13,048 nucleotides of DNA. It comes from DASUBV01 sp035763085 (lineage in GTDB: Bacteria; Actinomycetota; Actinomycetes; Streptosporangiales; Streptosporangiaceae). Position numbers and translations under genes: made by a program. Position 1 is the stretch's first letter. Every line of letters begins with the position of its first letter. Of this stretch, positions 6,377 to 12,702 are shown piece after piece. The notes beneath the pieces are model-generated. The model did not search any database and was not told where the DNA came from. It saw nothing but the letters and a program-made list of their open reading frames with translations. The DNA is taken from positions 1 to 13,048 of the forward strand of contig DASUBV010000026.1 of NCBI GenBank assembly GCA_035763085.1, given 5' to 3'.

Positions 6377-7060
6377 ATGAGCGAGCAGGACTACCCGGCT
6401 CCGCCGCATCTGATCGGGCGCGGCGCGGTATTCGTCGAGCACCGGATGAAGACCCCTCGGGTATCGGAGTCGGCCTACGTCGCGCCGACCGCCGTGCTGG
6501 CCGGCGATGTCACCGTGGGACCGCACAGCCGGGTGCTGTTCGGTGCCGTGGTCACCGCCGAGGGCGGGCCGGTGACGATCGGTTCCAGCAGCGTGATCAT
6601 GGAGAATGCCGTCATCCGGGGCGTGCCGAACCAGGACACCAGCGTCGGCGACCAGGTGCTGGTCGGCCCGCACGCCCACCTGACCGGCTGCGTGGTCGAG
6701 GGCGGCTCGCGGATCGCCACCGGCGCTATCGTCTTCAACGGCGCCCGCATCGAGGCCAGCGCCGAGGTCGAGTTCAACGCCGTCGTCTACGTCAACACCG
6801 TCGTGCCGGCCGGGACCGCCGTGCCGATGGGGTGGTTCGCCGGCGGCGAGCCCGCCGAGCTGGTCCCGCCCGGCGACTGGGAGCGGATCCGCGCCATCAT
6901 GGGCCCACTCGACTACCTGGGCACCGTGTTCGGCATCGGCGCCGCCGACGGCGATGCGCTGCGCTCCGACATCGCCCGCCGGTACGCCCGCGGCCTGGCC
7001 CTGCACGGCCGGGACCGGATCGTTCCCGACCAGCGCCACGTCCCCGAGGAGGAGCAGTAA
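6377..7060 (+). CDS. Gamma-carbonic-anhydrase-fold (left-handed beta-helix) protein lacking the usual zinc ligands
   Basis: A 227-residue protein. Hexapeptide repeats of a left-handed beta-helix span about residues 35-145 (VAPTAVLAGDVTVGPHSRVLFGA and similar turns), with a C-terminal helical tail. The overall pattern matches the YrdA/PaaY/gamma-carbonic anhydrase group. In that group three histidines bind zinc, in -LHxxx and -VGHxxxLHGC- positions. Here the equivalent residues read VIRG (Arg81) and VGPHAHLTGC (Pro98, Thr103). The conserved Arg of the IRADEG-type strand is Thr60 in VVTAEGG. Carbonic anhydrase activity by the standard mechanism is therefore unlikely, though His99 and His101 could form another site. 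ATG 6377 is preferred because GGGGG lies 5 nt upstream; ATG 6365 in frame adds four residues. A structural or thioesterase/acyl-transfer role is possible but not shown. Confidence 0.8.
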   Translation: MSEQDYPAPPHLIGRGAVFVEHRMKTPRVSESAYVAPTAVLAGDVTVGPHSRVLFGAVVTAEGGPVTIGSSSVIMENAVIRGVPNQDTSVGDQVLVGPHAHLTGCVVEGGSRIATGAIVFNGARIEASAEVEFNAVVYVNTVVPAGTAVPMGWFAGGEPAELVPPGDWERIRAIMGPLDYLGTVFGIGAADGDALRSDIARRYARGLALHGRDRIVPDQRHVPEEEQ

Positions 7061-7071
7061 CGGAACGGCCA

Positions 7072-7102
7072 GGGCCGGCGGCGCCCGCCCCGAGCCCGGC
7101 CC
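7072..7102. terminator. Possible convergent terminator between the gamma-CA-fold and Rieske genes
   Basis: GGGCCGG (7072-7078) and CCGGCCC (7096-7102) can pair across a 17-nt GC-rich loop in the 55-bp gap between two convergent genes. The position suits a shared terminator, but the loop is long and similar pairings are common at this GC content. Confidence 0.3.
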
Positions 7103-7115
7103 GGCGCTGAGGCCG

Positions 7116-7472
7116 TCAGTGGTGCGGCGGGTGCGGTATCTCGGCGTCGTTGAGCTGCTGGTCGATGTCGACCAGGATCGCGTCGTCCTCGATCTTGCAC
7201 GCGTAGACCGGGATCGGCGCCACCGCCGGGATGCCCAGCGCCTCCCCCGTGGTCAGGTCGAACCGCGAGGCGTGCGCACCGCAGACCAGGGTGTCGTCGG
7301 GCTGCAGGGATCCCTCATTCAGCGGCTGCTGCTGGTGCGTGCAGGTGTTGTGCACCGCGCGGACATCGTCCTCGTCCAGCTTGACCAGGCAGACCGGCTC
7401 GCGCAGGTCATCGACCAGCAGGAGGTCACCCACATCCAGGTCATCGAGGTTGGCGACCACTTCGTAGCTCAT
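7116..7472 (-). CDS. Rieske [2Fe-2S] ferredoxin
   Basis: A 118-residue soluble protein that is essentially one Rieske domain. The iron-sulfur cluster is bound by CTH (Cys44, His46) and CGAH (Cys64, His67), in NTCTHQQQPLNEG and LVCGAHASRFDLTTG. The domain resembles ferredoxins of bacterial ring-hydroxylating dioxygenases and assimilatory nitrite-reductase small subunits. It would pass single electrons between a reductase and an oxygenase or membrane partner. ATG 7472 has GAGAGG 7 nt upstream and forms an ATGA overlap with the stop of the upstream DUF2231-Rieske gene, so the two proteins are probably made together. The C-terminal tail is His/Pro-rich (EIPHPPHH). No oxygenase alpha subunit is present in the window, so the final electron acceptor is unknown. 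Confidence 0.92.
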   Translation of the reverse strand: MSYEVVANLDDLDVGDLLLVDDLREPVCLVKLDEDDVRAVHNTCTHQQQPLNEGSLQPDDTLVCGAHASRFDLTTGEALGIPAVAPIPVYACKIEDDAILVDIDQQLNDAEIPHPPHH

Positions 7473-8491
7473 GTTCCTGCCTCTCGCGTTGACTTGCGTT
7501 CCTTGCTGCCCGCTCGTCTCGGCGCCGCCTGAGGACCGCGGACCTCGATCCAGCCGCCGCGGACGCGGCTGCGCAGCACCGGCTGCGGCTGGCTGGCCGG
7601 GCCGCGCCGGACGCAGCCGTCCTCCAGGCCGAACCGCGAGCCGTGCAGCGGGCAGGTCACCACCAGCCCGGCGGCGGTGCCGCGGCTGAGCAGCCCGCCG
7701 GCGTGGCTGCAGACGTTGTCCAGCGCGTGCAGTTGGCCGTCATGCCGGTACAGCAGGACCTGCCGGCCCTCGGCTTCGACGCCGGTCGGCACGTCGTCGG
7801 GCAGCTCGGCATCGGCGATCGCGCGGGTCCACTTCCGCGGGCCGGCCGCCCATGCCACCCGGCTGACCATCACGCCCCGGCTGAACACCAGGTGCCCGCC
7901 GAGGTAGGCGGCCGCGGCCGTGACCCCGAGGCTGGCCGCGCCCAGCGCCACTGTCGCGCCGCGGCGGCCCGCCAGCCGGGTCCCCAGGCTGGCCGCCTGC
8001 AGGCCGACGGCGGCGGTGTTGAGCAGCCCGTGGAGCAGGCCGATGCGCCGGTCCGGCTCGTTGCTGACGGTCCAGTCGCCGAGCCCGGTCAGCGCCGTGG
8101 CGCTCGCGGCGACCAGGCCGGCCGCGCTGAGCGTGCCCGCGGCATCCAGCCCGCGCCGCCGGGGCTCGTCGCTTCCGGTGAGATCCAGGAGCAGGGCGCT
8201 GGTCCACAGCCCGATCGGCAGGTCGCTCAGCGCGGGATGCACCGGGTGACCGGCCCACCGGCCGCCGTGCAGCAGCTCCAGGGCCAGGTTGTCCTGATAC
8301 CGCTCGCGGAACGGGCCGAGCACGCCGGTCAGCCAGTCACTCAGGCCGCGCAGCCAGCCCAGCCCGTCAGCCCAGGTGACAAGTTCCTCGTGCCAGTTGT
8401 CGGGCCTGACGCCGGCGAGCGGACCGGTGCCCGGCTTACGGCTGCCGGCAGCGGCGGGCGGGCTGACGGCCCGGCCATTGCCCGTTCCCAT
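7469..8491 (-). CDS. DUF2231-type four-helix membrane protein fused to a C-terminal Rieske domain
   Basis: A 340-residue protein in two parts. Residues about 80-205 match the DUF2231 type: GHPVHPALSDLPIGL followed by about four hydrophobic helices (near 88-106, 115-137, 150-172 and 178-203). Histidines lie at 82, 85, 154 and 200 and could bind haem, which is inference. The C-terminal part (about 220-320) is a Rieske domain with CSH (Cys261, His263) and CPLHGSRF (Cys280, His283). The Rieske part presumably faces the cytosol and serves as a membrane-linked electron carrier. ATG 8491 is chosen because GGGGG ends 5 nt upstream; an in-frame GTG at 8530 has no ribosome site. Its stop overlaps the start of the small Rieske ferredoxin (ATGA), which makes a two-gene operon. 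Confidence 0.87.
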   Translation of the reverse strand: MGTGNGRAVSPPAAAGSRKPGTGPLAGVRPDNWHEELVTWADGLGWLRGLSDWLTGVLGPFRERYQDNLALELLHGGRWAGHPVHPALSDLPIGLWTSALLLDLTGSDEPRRRGLDAAGTLSAAGLVAASATALTGLGDWTVSNEPDRRIGLLHGLLNTAAVGLQAASLGTRLAGRRGATVALGAASLGVTAAAAYLGGHLVFSRGVMVSRVAWAAGPRKWTRAIADAELPDDVPTGVEAEGRQVLLYRHDGQLHALDNVCSHAGGLLSRGTAAGLVVTCPLHGSRFGLEDGCVRRGPASQPQPVLRSRVRGGWIEVRGPQAAPRRAGSKERKSTREAGT

Positions 8492-8595
8492 CAACTCCCC
8501 CGTGGTCGGCCCTCCGCGTGCACCCCGCACCTCAGGCGGATCCGCGCCCCCCTAGCTCATTCCCCGTCACGGGCCCGCCTACCGGCCATGGTCCT

Positions 8596-8621
8596 TTCGC
8601 GCGAATTGTCGGTATTACGTT
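8596..8621 (+). promoter_or_regulatory. Candidate promoter and operator of the hicAB-like gene
   Basis: TTCGCGCGAA (8596-8605) is a perfect 10-bp palindrome. TACGTT (8616-8621) fits TANNNT and lies about 7 nt before ATG 8629, which has no ribosome site, so a leaderless transcript is suggested. CGAAT is repeated at 8602-8606 and 8624-8628. HicB-type antitoxins often repress their own promoter, so the palindrome is a candidate binding site. Confidence 0.3.
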
Positions 8622-8628
8622 CTCGAAT

Positions 8629-9066
8629 ATGGCTAAGGCTGCGCGGGTATTAGCCGCGCTCAAGCGCGATGGCTGGATCGAAACCCGGCGCTCGGGCTCT
8701 CACCGCGTCCTGGTCAGGGACGATCAGCAACGGGTCTGGGCTTACCACGACGGCGTGGACCTCGGCGGGCCCGCGCTGGCCAGGATCGCCCGAGACTTCG
8801 GCTATACGCTTGCTGAACTGCGGAGACTACAGGACGATCGGAGCATGAGCATGCTGCGAGTCGAGCTGTTCTACGACAGCGAAGCCAGCAACTGGCACTA
8901 CCGGGTGCCCGCGCTGCATATCAACGGCGGCGGCACAGCCACGCGCGCGGACGCAGCAAGAGAATCTCTGTCTGCTATCGCCTTCGCGCTCGAGGGCGAT
9001 CCGCGCGATTATGACTCCGACGCCGAGGCCCTCACCCTTCACGTCAGCGTTGCCCCGGCCGCCTGA
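8629..9066 (+). CDS. HicA toxin-like and HicB antitoxin-like domains in one reading frame
   Basis: The first 74 codons encode a HicA-type mRNA interferase domain. It is small, dsRBD-like and carries the family's active histidine in SGSH (His25), followed by a YHDGVDLGG stretch. From codon 75 the frame continues without a stop into about 71 residues resembling the partial RNase-H fold of HicB (MLRVELFYDSEASNWHYRVP, then AARESLSAIAFALEGD). HicA normally cleaves mRNA and HicB normally blocks it as a separate protein. Here both could be made as a 145-residue fusion, while an internal start at ATG 8851 (GGAG 7 nt upstream) would also give free HicB. No helix-turn-helix is evident in the HicB part. 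Base composition is visibly lower in GC than the flanking genes, which fits acquisition by transfer. A frameshift or sequencing error near the domain junction is an alternative explanation. Confidence 0.75.
   Translation: MAKAARVLAALKRDGWIETRRSGSHRVLVRDDQQRVWAYHDGVDLGGPALARIARDFGYTLAELRRLQDDRSMSMLRVELFYDSEASNWHYRVPALHINGGGTATRADAARESLSAIAFALEGDPRDYDSDAEALTLHVSVAPAA
8840..8853 (+). promoter_or_regulatory. Internal ribosome site and start for the HicB-like domain
   Basis: GGAG (8840-8843) lies 7 nt before ATG 8851, which is in frame with the upstream HicA part. An earlier ATG at 8845 is only 1 nt from GGAG, too close. In a shifted frame ATGA (8845-8848) would be a typical toxin-stop/antitoxin-start overlap. 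Confidence 0.5.
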
Positions 9067-9146
9067 CGCGCGACGCCTGGCAGATTAGCCGTACGAGCAT
9101 ATGACCTGAGCACCTTCCGGCGCTGTCATCCAGTGCTGGATCCAGC

Positions 9147-9206
9147 GTGATCTCCTTCGCCCAGCGGCACCTGGTCGGCGGCTTCACCGGCGCGGTGAAG
9201 GGCTGA
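9147..9206 (+). pseudogene. C-terminal remnant of a sugar ABC transporter permease (MalG type)
   Basis: The codons before TGA 9204-9206 read ISFAQRHLVGGFTGAVKG. This closely resembles the extreme C-terminus of MalG/AraQ-type carbohydrate ABC permeases, which typically ends QRxxxxGLTxGAVKG. The matching stretch is only about 19 residues; upstream the frame stops at 9102 and shows no membrane helices. A good hairpin terminator begins three bases after the stop, as expected for the real end of an operon. I read this as the surviving 3' end of a deleted gene, abutting the HicAB-like insertion. One residue is missing compared with the usual tail, and chance similarity over so short a stretch cannot be excluded. 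Confidence 0.5.
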
Positions 9207-9208
9207 CC

Positions 9209-9234
9209 GCCCGGCCGGTCTCAGGCGGCCGGGC
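9209..9234 (+). terminator. Hairpin terminator after the permease remnant
   Basis: GCCCGGCCG (9209-9217) and CGGCCGGGC (9226-9234) pair perfectly as a 9-bp stem with an 8-nt loop. It lies immediately after the stop at 9206 and about 80 bp before the next gene. No U-tract. Confidence 0.72.
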
Positions 9235-9312
9235 AGCCGGCGACGGCCGGCGGCAGCGCCGTAGCCTGGAACGTGATCTGCGGTTTCACGGAGCTGCCGG
9301 GGGGCGATCGCC

Positions 9313-10083
9313 GTGGGCATTCTGCTGGGCTCGAATTCCAGGGTGTTTGACCCGATGAACGACGCGGGCATCGCCGTGCGCACCTTCCGCGCGTACCGGG
9401 ATCAGGTCAACTTCATTCCGGCTGCCTGGCCGTCCAAGGACAGCGTGCCCGAGGCGCGGGTGACGCTGTCGATCCGGCCGCTGCCCGCTGACCTGCTGGC
9501 GGGCAAGCTCGATGACCAGCTGACGAGTCTCATCGCGGCCGCGCCGCCCGGCGTGAAGCTGTCGGCCTGGCACGAGGCCTCCAACCTGCCCGGCTACCCC
9601 GACTGGGTGACCGCGCGGCGCATCGCCCCCGTGCATGAGTACCTGCAGGAGCTGTGCCGGGGCTCCAATGTCCGTTACGGGTCGATCATCTGCGCCGTCG
9701 CCAGCTCGGTAAAGGCGTGGATGGGCACCGGACTAGACTGGTACGGCCTGGATATCTACGACTTCGGCGAGGGGCAATTCCGGCACTGGACCGGCGGGCT
9801 CAGCAAGTCCAAGCTGTTCAGCCGGCTCGACGACATGCTGGATACCTGCCGCGAGCTGTCCGGCCGCGACGACCCCGAGATCGACATCTGCGAGACCAAC
9901 AGCCCGCGGGCCGGGCACCGCGCCGAGTGGTTCGAGCTGCTGGCGCAGTGGCTGGCGGGCAACGGCGGGCGCTGCCTGCAGACGTTCTGGAACCCGTCCG
10001 GAGAGCTCAGCGGCCCGTGGCGGCCCGACGACGAGCAGACGATCGCCGCCCTGCGCTCGATCGCGGCCAGCTACGCCGACTGA
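9313..10083 (+). CDS. GH26-like TIM-barrel protein, putative glycoside hydrolase
   Basis: A 256-residue protein with alternating strands and helices suggesting a (beta/alpha)8 barrel. A His-Glu pair (LSAWHEASN, His87-Glu88) sits where GH26 and related clan-A enzymes carry the acid/base Glu. A second Glu in DICETNSP (Glu194) is placed like the nucleophile on a later strand. An aromatic stretch, DWYGLDIYDF, lies between them. It is shorter than secreted mannanases and has no signal peptide, so it should be cytosolic. GTG 9313 follows a GGGGGG run 9 nt upstream. It sits next to the sugar-permease remnant, which could hint at an eroded sugar-use locus. No substrate can be proposed, and the family link rests on motif spacing read by eye. 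Confidence 0.7.
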   Translation: MGILLGSNSRVFDPMNDAGIAVRTFRAYRDQVNFIPAAWPSKDSVPEARVTLSIRPLPADLLAGKLDDQLTSLIAAAPPGVKLSAWHEASNLPGYPDWVTARRIAPVHEYLQELCRGSNVRYGSIICAVASSVKAWMGTGLDWYGLDIYDFGEGQFRHWTGGLSKSKLFSRLDDMLDTCRELSGRDDPEIDICETNSPRAGHRAEWFELLAQWLAGNGGRCLQTFWNPSGELSGPWRPDDEQTIAALRSIAASYAD

Positions 10084-10114
10084 AAGCACCCAGCCAGGCC
10101 CGACGAGCTGCCCG

Positions 10115-10128
10115 CTCGCGATAGCGAG
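10115..10128 (+). terminator. Small hairpin after the GH26-like gene
   Basis: CTCGC and GCGAG form a 5-bp stem with a GATA loop, 31 bp after the stop. It is a weak terminator candidate at best. Confidence 0.25.
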
Positions 10129-10179
10129 AGATTGCCGAAGAAGAGACTGCTTATCCGGTTCGCGCGCATTGCTGGTTTC

Positions 10180-10188
10180 TGCTATTTG
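10180..10188 (+). promoter_or_regulatory. Candidate extended -10 promoter of the repeat-protein operon
   Basis: TGCTATTTG (10180-10188) resembles an extended -10 box. It lies about 7 nt before ATG 10196, which has no Shine-Dalgarno, so the operon may begin with a leaderless transcript. The local sequence is distinctly lower in GC than the genes around it. No clear -35 is seen. Confidence 0.3.
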
Positions 10189-10195
10189 CTAGGTC

Positions 10196-11584
10196 ATGCC
10201 CGATGCGACTGAGCCAGCCGACCCGCTGCCGCCGACCGAGGCGTCAGGCAGCGCGGGCTCCGGCCGGCTGGCCAGCACGCCGGATCTGCGGCGCGGAGCC
10301 GGCCTGTGGCGCGCGGCTATCCGGGGCTGGCTGGATCCGCAGACAGCTCGTGCGCTGGCCGCTCATCCGCAGTCCCCGCCGCTGCTGCTCCGCCTGCTGG
10401 CCCGGAGGCGCTGGGACGTCGCGGCGGCGGTCGCCGGCAACAGTGGCTGTCCGCGGGGACTACGGGGCTGGCTGGCCTCGTCACCGAGATGGGCTGTCCA
10501 GGCCGCAGTGGCGGCGAGCCCGCACACGCCGGCGGAGCTGCTCAGCTCCCTGGTGAGCGACAGCGCTGGCCGGGTCCGCCTGTACGTGGCCGCGAACCGG
10601 TCGGCGCCCGGCCCGGTTATCGACCGGCTGCTTGCCGATCGCAATCCCTATGTGCGAGCAGTAGCAGCCGCGCATCCGGCCGCCTCGCCAGCCGCCCTGG
10701 AGGAGCTCGCTGCCGGGCTGACCCAGCCGGCCTTCGTGCTGCGCGCCGCCGGCGCCAACCCGGCCTGCCCGGACGGGCTGTCCGAGCAGATCCTGACCTG
10801 GCTGGCCCTGGGCGGCGCTGGGTCCGCCGATCCCCTGTTCGACCCCGTGGAATGCACCGGCCACCCCGGCGACACCACCATCACGGCGCAGGCCTGGTAC
10901 TTCGAGCAGGCCAGCTCCGGCCTCGCGGAGACCAGCGCCCTGTGGCGCCTGCGGGCGGTCACGATCCCGGCGACCAGGCGCATCACGATCGGAGCCAGGG
11001 AACTGACCCGCGACCCGCGCCCGGAGGTCCGCCGGGTCGCGGCGAGATTCATCAACATGCCCGCCGGCCTGCTGCGCGAACTGCAACAAGACGGAGATCC
11101 GCAGACCGCACAGGCGGCAGCGGCCTCGCTGACGGCCGCCACGCGATCACCACATCTGCGGCGGCAGCGGCTCCGGGGCCGGCTCTGGCTGCTTGGCCCA
11201 CTGATCTCCGTCGCCGGGCTGATCGGGACTGTCACGAGCCAGGCCTCCGCCTCTCGGCCGCCCGTTCACCCGAGCGCGCTCGCCAGCGGCGTCCGGACCT
11301 ACACCGTGTACGGCGGCGCCACCGTAACCTGCGCCCAGCTTCGCTCCTCCGGCGAGGGCCGGCAGTTCCTGGTCAGCTTCACGAACGGATCGATCGCGGT
11401 GGACTTGCGCATACCCGAAGCCCGGGTGTGGCCGGGCGGGCTGCCGGCCAGCCAGCCGGTGCACGTGGCGGCCAACGCCCATCGGGAGTTCACGGTCCCC
11501 GCCTCATCAGGGACGGTGACCGTGACCGTAGCCGGCGCGGGAGGGACCTCCCAGCCGGAACCTCTGAACGGATGCGGCCAGTGA
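10196..11584 (+). CDS. LRV/HEAT-like repeat protein with one transmembrane helix and exported two-Cys tail
   Basis: A 462-residue protein whose function I do not recognise. After a disordered N-terminus (1-30), residues about 50-190 hold roughly five helical repeats of about 25-27 residues. Typical units read AASPHTPAELLSSL and VRAVAAAHPAASPAALEEL, like the bacterial leucine-rich-repeat-variant/HEAT class used for protein binding. A further helical stretch (250-315) contains RPEVRRVAARF. A basic patch (RRQRLRGR) precedes a single hydrophobic helix at about 329-349, so the repeats should be cytosolic. The last 110 residues would be outside, probably beta-rich, with Cys379 and Cys460 able to form a disulfide. 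It is first in an operon with a MoxR ATPase (GTGA or 13-nt overlap, depending on that start) and a metallopeptidase, and may link surface signals to them. Confidence 0.85.
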   Translation: MPDATEPADPLPPTEASGSAGSGRLASTPDLRRGAGLWRAAIRGWLDPQTARALAAHPQSPPLLLRLLARRRWDVAAAVAGNSGCPRGLRGWLASSPRWAVQAAVAASPHTPAELLSSLVSDSAGRVRLYVAANRSAPGPVIDRLLADRNPYVRAVAAAHPAASPAALEELAAGLTQPAFVLRAAGANPACPDGLSEQILTWLALGGAGSADPLFDPVECTGHPGDTTITAQAWYFEQASSGLAETSALWRLRAVTIPATRRITIGARELTRDPRPEVRRVAARFINMPAGLLRELQQDGDPQTAQAAAASLTAATRSPHLRRQRLRGRLWLLGPLISVAGLIGTVTSQASASRPPVHPSALASGVRTYTVYGGATVTCAQLRSSGEGRQFLVSFTNGSIAVDLRIPEARVWPGGLPASQPVHVAANAHREFTVPASSGTVTVTVAGAGGTSQPEPLNGCGQ

Positions 11585-12702
11585 GCCGCGACGTGCGCAC
11601 GGCCCTGGCAGTCGCCGTCGGCGCCCGGGTTCCGGTGCTGCTGTGGGGCGGACCCGGGCTGGGGAAGAGCTCGGCGGTGCGGGAGATCGCGAGCGCAGCG
11701 GGCCTGAGCTGTCAGACGGTCATCGCCAGCATCCGCGAGCCATCCGACTTCGCGGGCCTGCCGATCGTCTCCGAGGACGGGACGACCGTGCGGTTCGCGC
11801 CGCCCATCTGGGCCGAGCAGCTGGCGGCGACTGGATCTGGCGTGCTGTTCCTCGATGAGATCTCCACCGCGCCGCCAGCGGTCCAGGCCGCGCTGCTGCG
11901 CGTGGTCCTGGAACGGACAGTGGGTGACCTGGCCCTGCCCGAGGACGTGACCGTCATCGCCGCCGCGAACCCGCCGGAGCAGTCCGCTGACGGCTGGGAT
12001 ATCTCGCCGCCGCTGGCCAACCGGTTCTGCCATCTGGACTGGGACCTGAACGCGCGCGAGTGGGCCGATGGCATCCTGGCCGGGTTCGACCAGCCTGCGG
12101 TGCCGGCCCTGGAACCCGGCCGCCTGGGCGCCGAGCTCGCAGCCGCCCGGGCGAGCGTCGGCGCGTTCGCTGTCAGCCGCCCGCACCTGCTGCATGCCCA
12201 TCCGGGCAACGAGGCCGCCGGCGGGCGAGCCTGGCCGTCGCCGAGATCCTGGGAGATGGCGGCCCGGCTGATCGCTGCGACGCACGTCAGCGGGGCCGGT
12301 GACCAGGTCGGGGTGCTGCTGGTCAGCGGCGCGGTCGGCGTGGCCGCTGCGGCGGAGTTCCTGGCCTGGCGCGAGGACATCGACCTGCCCGACCCCGAGG
12401 ACGCGCTGCGGGATCCGGCATCGTTCAAGCTGCCTCGGCGCGGTGACCGCGCCTACGCGGCGCTGGCTAGCGTGACCGCGGCGGTGCTGGCCGACAACAC
12501 CGCCGAGCGCTGGGAGGCGGCCTGGCACGCGGTCGCTGTGGCGGCCGACGGCGGGCACGCGGACATCGCCGTCGCCGCCATCCGGTCGCTGATCAGCCAC
12601 CGGCCGGACGGCGGCGTGCCGCCAGCACGCGCGCTGACCCGGATGGCGCCGGTGCTGCGGACAGCAGGGCTATTCGAGAGGCTGACAGGTGGCACCGGGT
12701 AG
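11572..12702 (+). CDS. MoxR-type AAA+ ATPase
   Basis: A 376-residue AAA+ ATPase of the MoxR/AAA_5 type. Walker A is GPGLGKS (27-33), Walker B is VLFLDE (Asp95, Glu96), sensor 1 is in AAANPPE (Asn133), and the arginine finger is in LANRF (Arg151). These proteins form hexamers that remodel partners, usually together with a VWA-domain protein containing a MIDAS metal site. The C-terminal third (about 215-376) is a helical lid and extension with no recognised extra domain. ATG 11572 overlaps the upstream stop by 13 nt; GTG 11581, in frame, would give an exact GTGA overlap and is equally credible. The 3' end overlaps the metallopeptidase start by 14 nt, so the three genes are almost certainly co-translated. 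The same frame stays open far upstream (from 10306), but that part is a shadow of the repeat-protein gene. Confidence 0.9.
   Translation: MRPVSRDVRTALAVAVGARVPVLLWGGPGLGKSSAVREIASAAGLSCQTVIASIREPSDFAGLPIVSEDGTTVRFAPPIWAEQLAATGSGVLFLDEISTAPPAVQAALLRVVLERTVGDLALPEDVTVIAAANPPEQSADGWDISPPLANRFCHLDWDLNAREWADGILAGFDQPAVPALEPGRLGAELAAARASVGAFAVSRPHLLHAHPGNEAAGGRAWPSPRSWEMAARLIAATHVSGAGDQVGVLLVSGAVGVAAAAEFLAWREDIDLPDPEDALRDPASFKLPRRGDRAYAALASVTAAVLADNTAERWEAAWHAVAVAADGGHADIAVAAIRSLISHRPDGGVPPARALTRMAPVLRTAGLFERLTGGTG

Noticed and set aside
8518..8628. N-terminal extension of the HicA-like frame from GTG 8518
   Set aside because: The extra 37 residues are Pro-rich with no HicA similarity, and the HicA domain begins exactly at ATG 8629 behind a -10-like box.
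9128..9145. ATCCAG repeats and the CTGGATCCAG palindrome as a possible integrase attachment site
   Set aside because: No integrase, tRNA gene or matching second copy was found in the window, so it is kept only as a possible breakpoint feature.
8492..10195. Possible complete mobile element around the hicAB-like gene
   Set aside because: No transposase, integrase or flanking terminal repeats were found. Only lower GC and a gene remnant suggest past exchange.
10306..11571. Upstream extension of the MoxR frame to a 798-codon protein
   Set aside because: The extension overlaps the repeat-protein gene in another frame and encodes Arg/Pro-rich low-complexity sequence. The ATPase domain begins right after 11572, where natural starts overlap the previous stop.
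11299..12600. Minus-strand open frame of 433 codons opposite the repeat-protein 3' end and the ATPase gene
   Set aside because: It is antisense to the Walker-motif ATPase and the repeat-protein tail. No domain or ribosome site supports it.
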